From positions 46,204 through 110,203 of the forward strand of contig DLGW01000020.1 of the NCBI GenBank assembly GCA_002482885.1: a stretch of DNA of 64,000 nucleotides. The letters are read 5' to 3'. The position numbers were made by a program, and so were the translations under genes. The first letter of the stretch is position 1. Each line of letters begins with the position of its first letter. The notes under the pieces were generated by a model, which did no database searches, was not told where the DNA came from, and saw only the letters and a list, made by a program, of their open reading frames with translations. Below, piece by piece: positions 6,833 to 16,406 of this stretch. The DNA comes from Flavobacteriaceae bacterium UBA7684 (lineage in GTDB: Bacteria > Bacteroidota > Bacteroidia > Flavobacteriales > Flavobacteriaceae).

Positions 6833-9676
6833 TTACGCATAAGCCTCTATAGGCGCACAGCTACAAATTAAATTTCTATCGCCATAAGCATCATCTACTC
6901 TGCGTACGCTAGGCCAAAATTTATTTTCTTGTAAATAATCTAATGGGAAAGCGGCTTGCTGACGGCTGTATGGAAAGTTCCATTCATCAGCAGTTAACAT
7001 CTGTTGGGTATGAGGAGCATTCTTTAAAACGTTGTTTTTATTTTCGGTAGTAGCTTCTTCAATTTCTTTTCTAATAGCAATCATCGCATCGCAAAATCGA
7101 TCTAGTTCTTCTTGATTTTCACTTTCTGTAGGTTCAATCATTAAGGTTCCTGCTACTGGGAAAGAAACTGTTGGCGCATGAAAACCATAATCCATTAAAC
7201 GTTTGGCAATGTCTGTTACTTCAATGCCGTTTTGTTTAAAGCTGCGGCAATCAATAATCATTTCGTGAGCTACACGGTCATGGTTACCAGTGTATAAAAC
7301 AGGATAGTGTTTTTCCAATCTGGCTTTAATATAGTTCGCGTTTAAAATGGCATATTTAGTGGCATTGGTTAAACCTTCTGCGCCTAACATTTTAATGTAT
7401 CCGTAAGAAATCAAACACACTAAAGCAGAACCCCAAGGCGCAGCAGATACTGCAGTTATGGCGTTGGTTCCACCAGTAGCGATAATAGGATTGCTTGGTA
7501 AGAAAGGCACTAAATGTTCTGCCACACAAATAGGGCCAACGCCTGGACCACCACCACCATGTGGAATGGCAAATGTTTTGTGTAAGTTTAAGTGACATAC
7601 GTCTGCTCCGATAGATGCCGGATTGGTTAAACCTACTTGGGCATTCATATTGGCACCATCCATATACACCTGACCTCCATTATCGTGTATGATTTGGGTG
7701 ATTTCTTTAATGGTAGATTCGTAAACTCCGTGGGTAGAAGGATAAGTAACCATTAAACAAGATAAGTTGTCTTTGTGTTCAAGGGCTTTGTTTCTTAAAT
7801 CTTCTAAGTCGATGTTTCCTTCTTCAGTACTTTTAGTAACAATGATTTTCATACCCGCCATAGCAGCCGAAGCTGGATTGGTTCCATGTGCCGAAGCGGG
7901 AATCAAAGCTACATTTCTATGGAAATCTCCACGAGATTGATGATAAGCTCTAATCACCATTAAACCTGCATATTCTCCTTGTGCCCCCGAATTGGGTTGT
8001 AACGAAGTGCCTGCAAAACCAGTAATCACATTTAATTCGTGTTCTAAATTTTTTAAAGCAGTTTGATAACCTTCTACTTGATTCAATGGCGCAAACGGAT
8101 GAATAGCATTCCATTTAGACCAGCTTAAAGGCAACATTTCGCTGGCTGCATTTAATTTCATGGTACAAGACCCTAAGGAAATCATGGAGTGATTCAACGA
8201 TAAATCTTTGCGTTCTAATCTTTTAATGTAACGCATCATATCACTTTCTGAATGATGTTTGTTGAACACCTCGTGTTGTAAATAGGTTGAGGTTCTATTT
8301 AACTCGTTAGCAATTGCAGTTTCATTAGCCAATTGGTTAATTGGGGTAAAAGTTTTTCCTGAAACTTCCGCAAAAACACCAATGATGTCATTTAAGTCGG
8401 CTAGGTTGGTGGTTTCGTTTACGGAAACAGCCACGGTTTGCACATCAGGGTAATAAAAGTTGATTTTTTTACTTTCTGCTAAAACTTTAATTTTTTCGGC
8501 ATCAGCTTTAACGGTTAGGGTATCAAAATAATTAGCGTTGGTTTGATAGTAGCCTAATTTTTCTAAGGATTCATTTAAAGTGTAAGCTGTTTGCGCTATT
8601 TTTTTGGCAATGTATTTTAAACCTTTAGGGCCATGATACACCGCGTACATTCCGGCCATTACTGCTAATAAAACCTGAGCTGTACAAATATTTGAAGTCG
8701 CTTTTTCTCTTTTAATGTGTTGCTCACGGGTTTGCAACGCCATGCGTAAAGCACGGTTGCCGTTGGTGTCTTGCGTTACCCCAATAATTCTACCCGGCAT
8801 ACTGCGTTTGTATTCGTCTTTGGTGGCAAAATAAGCGGCATGAGGCCCACCATAACCCATAGGGATTCCAAAACGTTGGGTAGTTCCAACTGCAACGTCG
8901 GCTCCCATTTCTCCTGGGGATTTTAATATGGCTAAACTTAATATATCGGCAGCTACTACGGTTTTAATGCCGTTGGCGTGCGCTTGTTGTATGAATGAAG
9001 TGTAATCGGTTACGATACCAGATTTACCTGGATATTGAACAATCGCACCAAAAAAGTCAGCAGAAAAATCAAAATTTTCGTGGTTGCCTATTACGATTTC
9101 AATGCCTAAAGGTTCGCAACGGGTTTGTAAAATAGAAAGGGTTTGTGGCAAGACTTCTTCAGAAACAAAAAACTGATTACAGTTGTTGGCTTTTTGTTCA
9201 CGACTTCTTACATCAAACAATAAAGCTACGGCTTCGGCAGCAGCAGTTCCTTCGTCTAATAAAGAAGCATTGGCGATTTCCATTCCCGTTAATTCAATTA
9301 CGGTGGTTTGGTAATTTAAAATAGCCTCTAATCTACCTTGAGCAATTTCTGCTTGATAAGGCGTATAGGCAGTGTACCAACCCGGGTTTTCAAAAATGTT
9401 TCTTAAAATTACCGAAGGAGTTACGGTTGGATGATATCCCAATCCAATATAAGATTTGAATACTTTGTTTTTGTTGCCTAAGTCTTTAATGTAAGTTAAG
9501 AACTCATATTCAGTCATAGGCTCGTCTAAATCTAACGGCTTTTTTAGTCGGATGCCTTCGGGTACAGTTTCGTTAATCAATTGATCTAACGAAGCTACTC
9601 CAATGGTTTGCAACATGTTGTTTAATTCGTTTTCACTTGGCCCAATATGTCTTAAGGCAAAAGCATCTGTTTTCAT
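6833..9676 (-). CDS. gcvP: Glycine dehydrogenase (decarboxylating), P protein
   Basis: 947 residues, the length of the single-chain P protein of the glycine cleavage system. The N-terminal half ([53 protein letters not shown]) and C-terminal half are the two homologous aminotransferase-like modules. The PLP-binding lysine is in [18 protein letters not shown], with the glycine-rich loop just after it. The enzyme decarboxylates glycine and passes the aminomethyl group to lipoylated GcvH. The other gcv genes are not in this window. Convergent with polA. Confidence 0.97.
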   Translation of the reverse strand: MKTDAFALRHIGPSENELNNMLQTIGVASLDQLINETVPEGIRLKKPLDLDEPMTEYEFLTYIKDLGNKNKVFKSYIGLGYHPTVTPSVILRNIFENPGWYTAYTPYQAEIAQGRLEAILNYQTTVIELTGMEIANASLLDEGTAAAEAVALLFDVRSREQKANNCNQFFVSEEVLPQTLSILQTRCEPLGIEIVIGNHENFDFSADFFGAIVQYPGKSGIVTDYTSFIQQAHANGIKTVVAADILSLAILKSPGEMGADVAVGTTQRFGIPMGYGGPHAAYFATKDEYKRSMPGRIIGVTQDTNGNRALRMALQTREQHIKREKATSNICTAQVLLAVMAGMYAVYHGPKGLKYIAKKIAQTAYTLNESLEKLGYYQTNANYFDTLTVKADAEKIKVLAESKKINFYYPDVQTVAVSVNETTNLADLNDIIGVFAEVSGKTFTPINQLANETAIANELNRTSTYLQHEVFNKHHSESDMMRYIKRLERKDLSLNHSMISLGSCTMKLNAASEMLPLSWSKWNAIHPFAPLNQVEGYQTALKNLEHELNVITGFAGTSLQPNSGAQGEYAGLMVIRAYHQSRGDFHRNVALIPASAHGTNPASAAMAGMKIIVTKSTEEGNIDLEDLRNKALEHKDNLSCLMVTYPSTHGVYESTIKEITQIIHDNGGQVYMDGANMNAQVGLTNPASIGADVCHLNLHKTFAIPHGGGGPGVGPICVAEHLVPFLPSNPIIATGGTNAITAVSAAPWGSALVCLISYGYIKMLGAEGLTNATKYAILNANYIKARLEKHYPVLYTGNHDRVAHEMIIDCRSFKQNGIEVTDIAKRLMDYGFHAPTVSFPVAGTLMIEPTESENQEELDRFCDAMIAIRKEIEEATTENKNNVLKNAPHTQQMLTADEWNFPYSRQQAAFPLDYLQENKFWPSVRRVDDAYGDRNLICSCAPIEAYA

Positions 9677-9812
9677 CTAAAAAAGAAATTAAATTAAAGA
9701 GGCACAAAAGTAATTAATCAGAGGTAGTTTATCGGCTGAACAACTGTTGTTTTTTCAACCGAAAAGGCAATTTGTTAACAATTAAACCGAAACGTTCAAA
9801 ACATCAACTCTA

Positions 9813-12800
9813 TTAAAAATGAGCCCGCAACTGTACACTGCCAGTATGAATGGTTTTGCTGGTTTCGTTTTGTCTGCCTTGGTAGTTTAAATTAACGTCT
9901 AAATAGTTGGTAATGTTGCGTTGCACCAATAACCGCCACACCCAGTTTTTGCCTGGTAATAAACCTTCTAATAGTTGATAAATGATAGGCGAATTTACGG
10001 GGCCTTCGTAATTGTTTTCATATAAAGAAACTTCGCCATTGGCAGAAAATTTTTGAGTAGAAACATAGGTAAACGAAACTCCCAAGCGTTGTTGATTTAG
10101 TTTTTCTAAGTTGTTGATTTGATTGTGTTTTTGTTGGTATTCGTAAAATACATCCACCGAAGTTTCTTTGGTGAATAAATATCCGATTTTAGGACTGAAT
10201 TGATACCCTTTAAAAATGTAATTTCGGTTTTCAAAGTTCTCTGAAAAGTTTTCTATATGAATGCTTTTTATACCAGAATTAATGGTCCAAGATTTTTGAA
10301 TTACATGGTTGTATAATACTTGATGAGATACATTTCTGTTTTCTTGCAATCCTATAGAAAGCAAATTGCGAATTTGATTTTGTAAATAATTATAAGTTAC
10401 CGAATGATGTTGTTTGCCCCGATTGTAAAATAAGCTGTTTCGGATAGACGTGTTTAAACCCAGTACTTCGGAACCATTTTGCCCGAAGGGATTCAAATCA
10501 AAACCGTTGTTGGACTGAATGAGTTTACGCTCGATTAAATAGGCGGTTTGGTTATAAAAATGCGCTAAAGTTTTTTTGATTCCTGTGGGACTTTGCCAAG
10601 CCAAAGGGTTTAGGGTTAAGGTTTGCGAAAATTTATTTTGATGCGTTTTAACATAGATTTGATTCGGTAAAAATACCCTTACGAATTTGGCTTGGTCAAT
10701 GAATTGTGCCACTTCGAATTCCGATAATTCTTGGATGCCATTGTTGTTGTAATCAATCCAAGTATACACCCCTCGGCCTGCGTCTACTTCTAAATAGGTA
10801 AAATCTTGTTGCGCTACCGTACCCGAAAGTGTTTCGTACAAAGTGTTGGATTGTACCAACTGTTTCCACAAAAAAGCATTGTACAACAAGCGAGAGTTTA
10901 AAGACGGAATATTGCTTTTGGAAGGATCTTGAAAATTCAGTTTTCGATAATTGATAAACAGCGATAAATCGTTTTTTTCGTTTTGAATCAATTTGGATTT
11001 TAAATAGTAAGATTGCGAATAGTTTACCCGCTGTAAGTTGCCCGAAACCACACTGTCGTTCAATCGGTGCAAATAACCCAATTGGGTAAAAACCTTGGTG
11101 GAATCACCACGACCTATAAAATATCCGTATTCCGAAAAACGTTGACTAATGCCCGATAATTGTTGGGTAGTTGTTAGGCGTTCTTGATTGTTTTCGGCTC
11201 TAAAAGTAGCGCCTGTCCAGTTTTTATTCCAATGAAATCTCAGTTGGGTTTGATTGCGGATGAATTGCGTTTGCGATAAATTACTTTGGCTTTTCATGAC
11301 ACTTCCAGTTTCTGAAATTTTCCATTTGTTGAATTGAAAATGACCTAAAAGACTGTGTTTGTTTCCCGAAAAGGAATTCCCAAAAGACAAATAATCATGT
11401 TGATACAACATTTTCCCTTGATTGGTAAAGTCTGCTTGAATGCCCGAACTCAGTACTTGTTGGTTGCCGTTGTAAGTAGTGTTTAAATTCCAATCTCGGT
11501 CAAATTCTATAGAGAATAAACGTTCCACAGGAGTGAATCTTTGTTGGATGATTTGGTAAGTACTAAATGCATCTACTTTTGAATTGCCTTCGTATAAGCG
11601 TTGCTTAATCTGAAATTTTCCTGCCACTCCCATATTGTTTTGGTCGTCTAGGTTGGAAAATAAATTTTGGTCTTTTTTACTCACTCCAATTTCCGAAGCG
11701 AATAAGGTTTTGTCTTCCTTTTTATACCCCCCTTCAAAAGCTCCAATTTGTAAATTAATCGGTGGAATCAATTTAATAATCGGTTCGTAACTGCCTTGTT
11801 TGATGCCACCAATCGGGGCGATGTATTCGTAGATTTTTTGAACAGCGGTAGCATTTACGAGTCGATAATTCCCTTGATTATTTCCCTGAAAAGTAAAACG
11901 CACCTGATACACTTGGTCGTTCGGATTGGTCGTGTATTCAAAAATTTCTACTCCATTAACTAAGGTTTTTTTATACCAAATTTTGTCCTCGGTAAAAGTG
12001 CCTGGCACGGCAGAAGGCGAGTTCATTAAAGCAGGATTGTCGCCTGCTAATGATAAGGTTTGCTTTTGTTCATTGGATAAGCTTTGTTGCAACGATTGAT
12101 TTTTTAGGTCGCCTTCACCGTAATAATAACCTCCTGTGTACCAATTTTTTTGAGTGTGGGTAGCGCCGTTGTAAGTAATGAATCGGTTGTAGTTTCGGTC
12201 GGAATATTGGTATTCCACCACAATACGCATTTCCGAAGTAATGGGGTAAGTAGCGTTAAAAATAATTTCCCCAGCATTGTAATCAATCAAGTAATGTTTG
12301 TTTTCGCCCCGTTGTAACAAAAGTCCATTCACAAACACCCGTTCACTACCCGAAATCACTAAAATATATAATTCCCCGCTACTGCCTTTCAGTTTGTAAG
12401 GGCCTTGATTTCCTTCGGTTCCTGTAAAAGAACTTTTGGCATATTGTCCACGAACAATACCTATGGAGTTGTACAAAGTGGTTTTTTGTTGGTCGTTTTT
12501 CCATTCGAATTGGGTGGCGACGCCTTGTACTTTTTTATTAAAGTTAAGTACCGATAGTTTTCTGTTTTCTAAAAATAAATCTCCTGCCCGAATGTTCCAT
12601 TGATTGCCTGCTAATTCAATAAAAACTTGGTCAAATTGATCTAATTTTTGGGAATAACCATTGTTTTGAATCGGAATATTATTGTCTTGAATAGAAGCCC
12701 GTAAAGTAATATTGTCCGAAATTTTCCCACTGATTTGCAAGTCTAAAACAGAATTGACCACGGCATTTTGGTTGTTACCTATGGTTAATCCTCGGGTGAT

Positions 12801-13220
12801 GCTTCCAGAGGTGTTTAACCCTTCAAACGGAGATTCTGCATTTTGGGTTCGGGTTTCCTTTTGAATGGATTGCAACACATTGTTGCCCGTTACAATTCTA
12901 GATTTGTCGTACCAACGGTATTCTTGAGTTAAAAATTGCGGGTAGGGTAAATAACGCACCCGAATGCTGTCGGAATTTTTTAATCGATGAGGTTTAAAAA
13001 CCAGTTGCGCTTTTCGGAAATCTATCGTGTAATGACTGCTGTCTATTTCCGTTCCCTGCGAATCGGTGATTTTAAAAAAAGCGTTGTTGATGCTGTTCGG
13101 ACTCAGCTGAATGGTGTCAGCCGTTACGGCGTAGGACTTACGAACAAAGGTGCTACTTTCTTGCGCCCAAGAGGTCGTGTAAAAAAGTAAAAAAAGTAAG
13201 CCCAGCCATTTGTTAAACAT
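9813..13220 (-). CDS. Large outer-membrane beta-barrel-like protein, function unknown
   Basis: 1135 residues. A clear signal peptide (MFNKWLGLLFLLFYTTSWA, cleavage before QESS) is followed by a beta-rich N-terminal domain and then a long series of alternating polar/aromatic strands with frequent Y, N and Q, ending in VQLRAHF, a typical outer-membrane C terminus with a terminal aromatic residue. A segment near the middle of the chain (GVYTWIDYNNNGIQELSEFEVAQF) resembles an EF-hand-like calcium loop. The segments DYNAGEIIFNATYPITS and EYQYSDRNYNRF recur in large Bacteroidota surface proteins that I cannot assign to a pathway. It is transcribed alone, away from the accessory island to its right. 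I do not recognise a family name. Confidence 0.7.
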   Translation of the reverse strand: MFNKWLGLLFLLFYTTSWAQESSTFVRKSYAVTADTIQLSPNSINNAFFKITDSQGTEIDSSHYTIDFRKAQLVFKPHRLKNSDSIRVRYLPYPQFLTQEYRWYDKSRIVTGNNVLQSIQKETRTQNAESPFEGLNTSGSITRGLTIGNNQNAVVNSVLDLQISGKISDNITLRASIQDNNIPIQNNGYSQKLDQFDQVFIELAGNQWNIRAGDLFLENRKLSVLNFNKKVQGVATQFEWKNDQQKTTLYNSIGIVRGQYAKSSFTGTEGNQGPYKLKGSSGELYILVISGSERVFVNGLLLQRGENKHYLIDYNAGEIIFNATYPITSEMRIVVEYQYSDRNYNRFITYNGATHTQKNWYTGGYYYGEGDLKNQSLQQSLSNEQKQTLSLAGDNPALMNSPSAVPGTFTEDKIWYKKTLVNGVEIFEYTTNPNDQVYQVRFTFQGNNQGNYRLVNATAVQKIYEYIAPIGGIKQGSYEPIIKLIPPINLQIGAFEGGYKKEDKTLFASEIGVSKKDQNLFSNLDDQNNMGVAGKFQIKQRLYEGNSKVDAFSTYQIIQQRFTPVERLFSIEFDRDWNLNTTYNGNQQVLSSGIQADFTNQGKMLYQHDYLSFGNSFSGNKHSLLGHFQFNKWKISETGSVMKSQSNLSQTQFIRNQTQLRFHWNKNWTGATFRAENNQERLTTTQQLSGISQRFSEYGYFIGRGDSTKVFTQLGYLHRLNDSVVSGNLQRVNYSQSYYLKSKLIQNEKNDLSLFINYRKLNFQDPSKSNIPSLNSRLLYNAFLWKQLVQSNTLYETLSGTVAQQDFTYLEVDAGRGVYTWIDYNNNGIQELSEFEVAQFIDQAKFVRVFLPNQIYVKTHQNKFSQTLTLNPLAWQSPTGIKKTLAHFYNQTAYLIERKLIQSNNGFDLNPFGQNGSEVLGLNTSIRNSLFYNRGKQHHSVTYNYLQNQIRNLLSIGLQENRNVSHQVLYNHVIQKSWTINSGIKSIHIENFSENFENRNYIFKGYQFSPKIGYLFTKETSVDVFYEYQQKHNQINNLEKLNQQRLGVSFTYVSTQKFSANGEVSLYENNYEGPVNSPIIYQLLEGLLPGKNWVWRLLVQRNITNYLDVNLNYQGRQNETSKTIHTGSVQLRAHF

Positions 13221-13289
13221 AAATCACCGCTGTTGAAAAATCAGCGATTACAATATTAGTAAATCTAGGTTGGAATATGCTGTTTTTTT

Positions 13290-13400
13290 GGGCGTTCCCC
13301 ATTCGCCAAGGCGAAGCGGGTCATGCCGTCGCCAGTCGTTTTTTTTATTCCATTGCCTTTCATAAAAAAGAACTCCAACAATGGCTCCGTCATTAACGCG
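13290..13400 (-). repeat. Structured intergenic element, family 1, copy b
   Basis: In this orientation it reads GGGCGTTCCCC ... TTAACGCG, the reverse complement of the family ends. It contains the hairpin TTCGCC-AA-GGCGAA and a T-rich middle. It is nearly identical to the copy at 58342-58462 except for the middle 25 bases. It fills most of the 327-bp gap upstream of the large outer-membrane protein gene; the rest of the gap shows nothing else. Confidence 0.8.
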
Positions 13401-13547
13401 AGTTTGGTTTATTCTTTGAATTGTTGGCATAGCAAGATGCGATACCAACAATTTCCTAAATTAGAATTTCTTTACTTGATTATATTTTTTAATTTTATCA
13501 AGAAGCATTTATAAGATTTTAAAATACAACATAATTTTTCAAAAAAA

Positions 13548-15239
13548 ATGAATCATGAAAAAAAATCAAAATATACACTTGAAGAATGCAAGCTAGAGGC
13601 ATTGAAATTCGACAACAAAACTTCTTTTAAGGTTCAATCAGGAAGTATTTATAGTTATGCATACAAGTTAGGTTGGTTAAATGAAATTTGTAGCCATATC
13701 CCAGAAAAGAAAAAGGAAAACGGTTATTGGAAAAAAGAGAAATGCATCGAACAGGCAATGAAATGCCAAACGAGAACTGAATTCAGTGAAAACTCCCCAA
13801 GTGGCTATTCAATTGCTAAAAAGAATGGATGGTTGGAAGAATGTTGTAAACATATGATTGTAACTGGAAGCAAAGTAAAAAGAGCAATTTATGTTTTCGA
13901 ATTTTTAGATAAATATGCTTATGTTGGATTGACTTATAATTTAGAAGTTAGAAGGAAACAGCATTTAACTTCTACAAATAGTCCTGTTTATAAGCATTTT
14001 CAACAAACTAAATCTTCATATAAGTTTAAAAGTCTAACAGAGTATGTGGATATAGAAGAAGCTGTTAAACTAGAAGCAGACTATCTTGAAAAATATTATG
14101 ATGACGGTTGGATTATTCTAAATTCAAGAAGTGCAGGTGCTACAGGCGGTTCAAATTTAATTTGGGATTTTAATAAATGCCTAGAAGAAGCTCTTGAATA
14201 TGAAACAAGAAATGATTTTAGTAAAAATTCTAATAGTGCATATAACTCTGCTCTAAGAAACAAATGGTTAGATGAAATTTGTTCTCATATGGAAAGCTTA
14301 CAAAACCCTAAAGACTTTTGGAATGAGGAAAGATGTGAGCAAGAAGCTTTAAAATATAAAAGTAGAACGGAATTTCATAGAAAATCCGGAAGCGCTTATT
14401 CTGCTGCGAATAAACTTGGCATACTTGACGCAATATGTTTACATATGAAAAAGAAAGAACCTTGGAGTATTTGGACAAAAGAAAAGTGTCATAAAGAAGC
14501 TTTGAAACATAAAACAAAACAAGGATTCAGAACAAGTTGTTCTGCAGCATACTCTTCTGCCACAAAAAAAGGATTTCTTGATGTAATTTGCAAGCACATG
14601 GTTTCATATAGAAAACCCAAATGGTTTTGGAATTTTGAAGAATGCAAAAAACAAGCATCCAAATTTGAAACACGTTCTGAGTTTCAAAAAGGGAATGTAA
14701 GTGCATATCGAGAAGCTTTAAATAATGGGTGGTTAGATGAAATATGTTTACATATGAAATCAAATATCAAACCTAAAAACTATTGGACTAAAAAACTTTG
14801 TCATGAAGATGCTTTGAAATATGATACTAGAGGTGAGTTTCAAAAGCATTCAAACGCGGCATATTGTAAATCTATACGTGAAAATTGGTTAGATGAAATA
14901 TGTTCTCATATGGCTGAGAAAAAAAAGCCAAATAATTTTTGGACAAAAGAAAAGTGCGCAGATATATCAATTCAATTTAAATCAAAATCTGAATTTAGAA
15001 AAAATCATCCAAATATATATGTTCAAGCACATCGAAAGGGGTTTTTAAATGATATTTGTTCTCATATGAAGCAGGAAAGGAGACAAGCAAATTTCTGGAC
15101 AAAAGAAAATATTATAAAAGAAATGGAAAAATATAAAACAAGAACTGAATTCAATAAAAACTCAGGAGGTGCAGCACTTGTAGCTCGTGGTTACGGTTGG
15201 TACGACGAATTTTGGAAAACAACACATCCAGATGATTAA
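13548..15239 (+). CDS. GIY-YIG nuclease embedded in an array of nine ~57-residue repeats
   Basis: 563 residues. A GIY-YIG nuclease domain spans ~111-200: AIYVFEF (113-119), YVGLTYNLEVRRKQH (125-139, with the arginine), a glutamate near 176 and ILN at 190-192, so the catalytic set looks complete. Around it are nine repeats, two before (from ~8 and ~60) and seven after (from ~205). Each has W-T-x-E-K-C-x-x-E-A-x-K-Y-x-T-R-x-E-F-x-K-x-S-x-S-A-Y followed by G-W-L-D-E-I-C-S-H-M. The repeats are about 57 residues apart, probably helical, and likely bind nucleic acid; that is inference. Such proteins occur in phages and mobile DNA. The gene is markedly AT-rich compared with its neighbours. It has a short 5' leader with no clear ribosome site. 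Confidence 0.85.
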   Translation: MNHEKKSKYTLEECKLEALKFDNKTSFKVQSGSIYSYAYKLGWLNEICSHIPEKKKENGYWKKEKCIEQAMKCQTRTEFSENSPSGYSIAKKNGWLEECCKHMIVTGSKVKRAIYVFEFLDKYAYVGLTYNLEVRRKQHLTSTNSPVYKHFQQTKSSYKFKSLTEYVDIEEAVKLEADYLEKYYDDGWIILNSRSAGATGGSNLIWDFNKCLEEALEYETRNDFSKNSNSAYNSALRNKWLDEICSHMESLQNPKDFWNEERCEQEALKYKSRTEFHRKSGSAYSAANKLGILDAICLHMKKKEPWSIWTKEKCHKEALKHKTKQGFRTSCSAAYSSATKKGFLDVICKHMVSYRKPKWFWNFEECKKQASKFETRSEFQKGNVSAYREALNNGWLDEICLHMKSNIKPKNYWTKKLCHEDALKYDTRGEFQKHSNAAYCKSIRENWLDEICSHMAEKKKPNNFWTKEKCADISIQFKSKSEFRKNHPNIYVQAHRKGFLNDICSHMKQERRQANFWTKENIIKEMEKYKTRTEFNKNSGGAALVARGYGWYDEFWKTTHPDD

Positions 15240-15404
15240 AACAACATTATTACAAGTATAGCGGTTTACATAAAAATTATTATAAGTATTAAGCCTTAGA
15301 ATGCAATTAAGATTCAGTTTTGCAGAATTCGTTAATAAATAAAATTTAAAGTAGAACTTTATCCAAATAATTGAAAAACGCTTTAACTAACATCTAGAAT
15401 AAAT

Positions 15405-15965
15405 ATGAATGATTTAAGAAAAGATATTCCTTTAGGATGTGCAATAAATTTTGAAATTCTTATTGAAGTTGCCAATTCAACTGCTTTTAAAGAAGCGTGT
15501 AAAAGTGTCCCTATTAGATTTGGAATTGAACCGCCAAACGAAGGAATGGAGTGGCCTTTTCATAATGCTTCTTGGGGAGGATATATTTTGTATTCTCAAT
15601 TAGTTGTTCCAAAAGAATTATATAAACTTGATAAAAGTGATTCTTTTTTTGCGAAACTGGTGAATGAAAATTTGATGAAAGATTTCACCATTTTATTAGA
15701 AAAAGAATCTTTTTCTGTAAATCCAAAATATCATCTTGATTCTTTACGAAATGCTGTATCACATGTCAACTACGAAATATCTCAAGATTCAGTTCATTTC
15801 TGGGATCATCCACCAAGAAAAGAAAATCCGGAAAATTGGCATTATTCTGTTAAAATTGGATTTGATAAAATTTTTGATTTTCTAGCTCAATTATCCTGTG
15901 CAAATATTGAATTCTATAATCAAATAAAAGCAGGAGAAAGAGATTCAAAAGGGAAAATTATTTAA
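15405..15965 (+). CDS. HEPN-like protein of unknown function
   Basis: 186 residues, no signal peptide or membrane segment. The segment SLRNAVSHVNYEI (~residues 112-124) holds R-x4-H, the pattern of HEPN-domain RNases and toxins, inside a helical C-terminal half. The N-terminal half (GIEPPNEGMEWPFHNASWGGYILYSQLV) is not familiar. HEPN proteins are often toxins or defence effectors; no obvious antitoxin sits beside it. It is 165 bp downstream of the repeat-array nuclease in the same AT-rich island. Its stop codon is followed in the same frame by the orphan type IX sorting tail. Confidence 0.6.
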   Translation: MNDLRKDIPLGCAINFEILIEVANSTAFKEACKSVPIRFGIEPPNEGMEWPFHNASWGGYILYSQLVVPKELYKLDKSDSFFAKLVNENLMKDFTILLEKESFSVNPKYHLDSLRNAVSHVNYEISQDSVHFWDHPPRKENPENWHYSVKIGFDKIFDFLAQLSCANIEFYNQIKAGERDSKGKII

Positions 15966-16118
15966 ATAAAACAAATACAAGTATTAAATGCAGTGGGGCA
16001 AACGGTTTATACTTCTGCAGAAACCGAGTTGAATTTAGAGCATTTATCTGCGGGTATGTATTTTGTAAAAGTGAATACTAATCAAGGTGTTATTACAGAA
16101 AAAATCATTAAGAATTAA
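15966..16118 (+). pseudogene. Orphan type IX secretion (type A) C-terminal sorting tail
   Basis: The 50 codons after the HEPN-like stop are open in the same frame and read IQVLNAVGQTVYTS, then LNLEHLSAGMYFVKV, ending ITEKIIKN and a stop. This is the last two thirds of a type A sorting domain, the signal that targets proteins through the type IX system in Bacteroidota. There is no start codon and no cargo domain. The host gene appears to have been cut away when the accessory DNA came in. A terminator follows at 16143. Confidence 0.8.
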
Positions 16119-16142
16119 ATCTTAGAATTTAAAGGTTATACT

Positions 16143-16173
16143 AAAAACACGCTCTTAAAAAGCGTGTTTTTTT
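16143..16173 (+). terminator. Intrinsic terminator after the sorting-tail remnant
   Basis: AAACACGCT pairs with AGCGTGTTT around a short A-rich loop, followed by T7. The right half of this hairpin plus the start of the next element is repeated at 17021-17045. Confidence 0.8.
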
Positions 16174-16227
16174 GTGTTAGCAGGTGTAGCAATCCGCCTA
16201 GGCAGAGTGGAAAACACGACCTGTTCT
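16174..16227 (+). repeat. Structured intergenic element, family 1, copy c (3' end degenerate)
   Basis: Starts GTGTTAGCAGGTGTAGCAATCCGCC and reaches AACACGACCTG, then diverges; the final hairpin and AACGCCC end are lost. It lies just left of the zeta kinase pair. Confidence 0.65.
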
Positions 16228-16253
16228 GAAATTTTTAAAAAGTAAATTTAAAA

Positions 16254-16406
16254 ATTAATAGGTTTAATTTTTACAATTTTGTTGTCGCGTAAAATAACGA
16301 GCTCACTATTTTTGGATTTCTTGAATTCTAGTAATTTTTCATATACTTTTTCAAGTCCTTTTAATATTTTATTTTTTTCTTCAATTTGAATTTCAATTGT
16401 TGTCAT
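16254..16406 (-). CDS. Small protein coupled to the zeta-like kinase, possible antitoxin
   Basis: 50 residues: begins MTTIEIQIEEKNKILKGLEK and ends VILRDNKIVKIKPY. It is predicted to be a charged helix followed by a short beta-like segment. Its ATG lies inside the last 14 bases of the kinase gene, so the two are probably translationally coupled. Small partners of this size accompany zeta-type toxins, though in the classical epsilon-zeta pair the antitoxin comes first. The antitoxin role is inference from position and size only. Confidence 0.6.

Noticed and set aside
15405..16118. HEPN-like protein naturally fused to the type IX tail by readthrough
   Set aside because: The HEPN-like protein has no signal peptide, which type IX cargo needs, so the fusion would not be exported.
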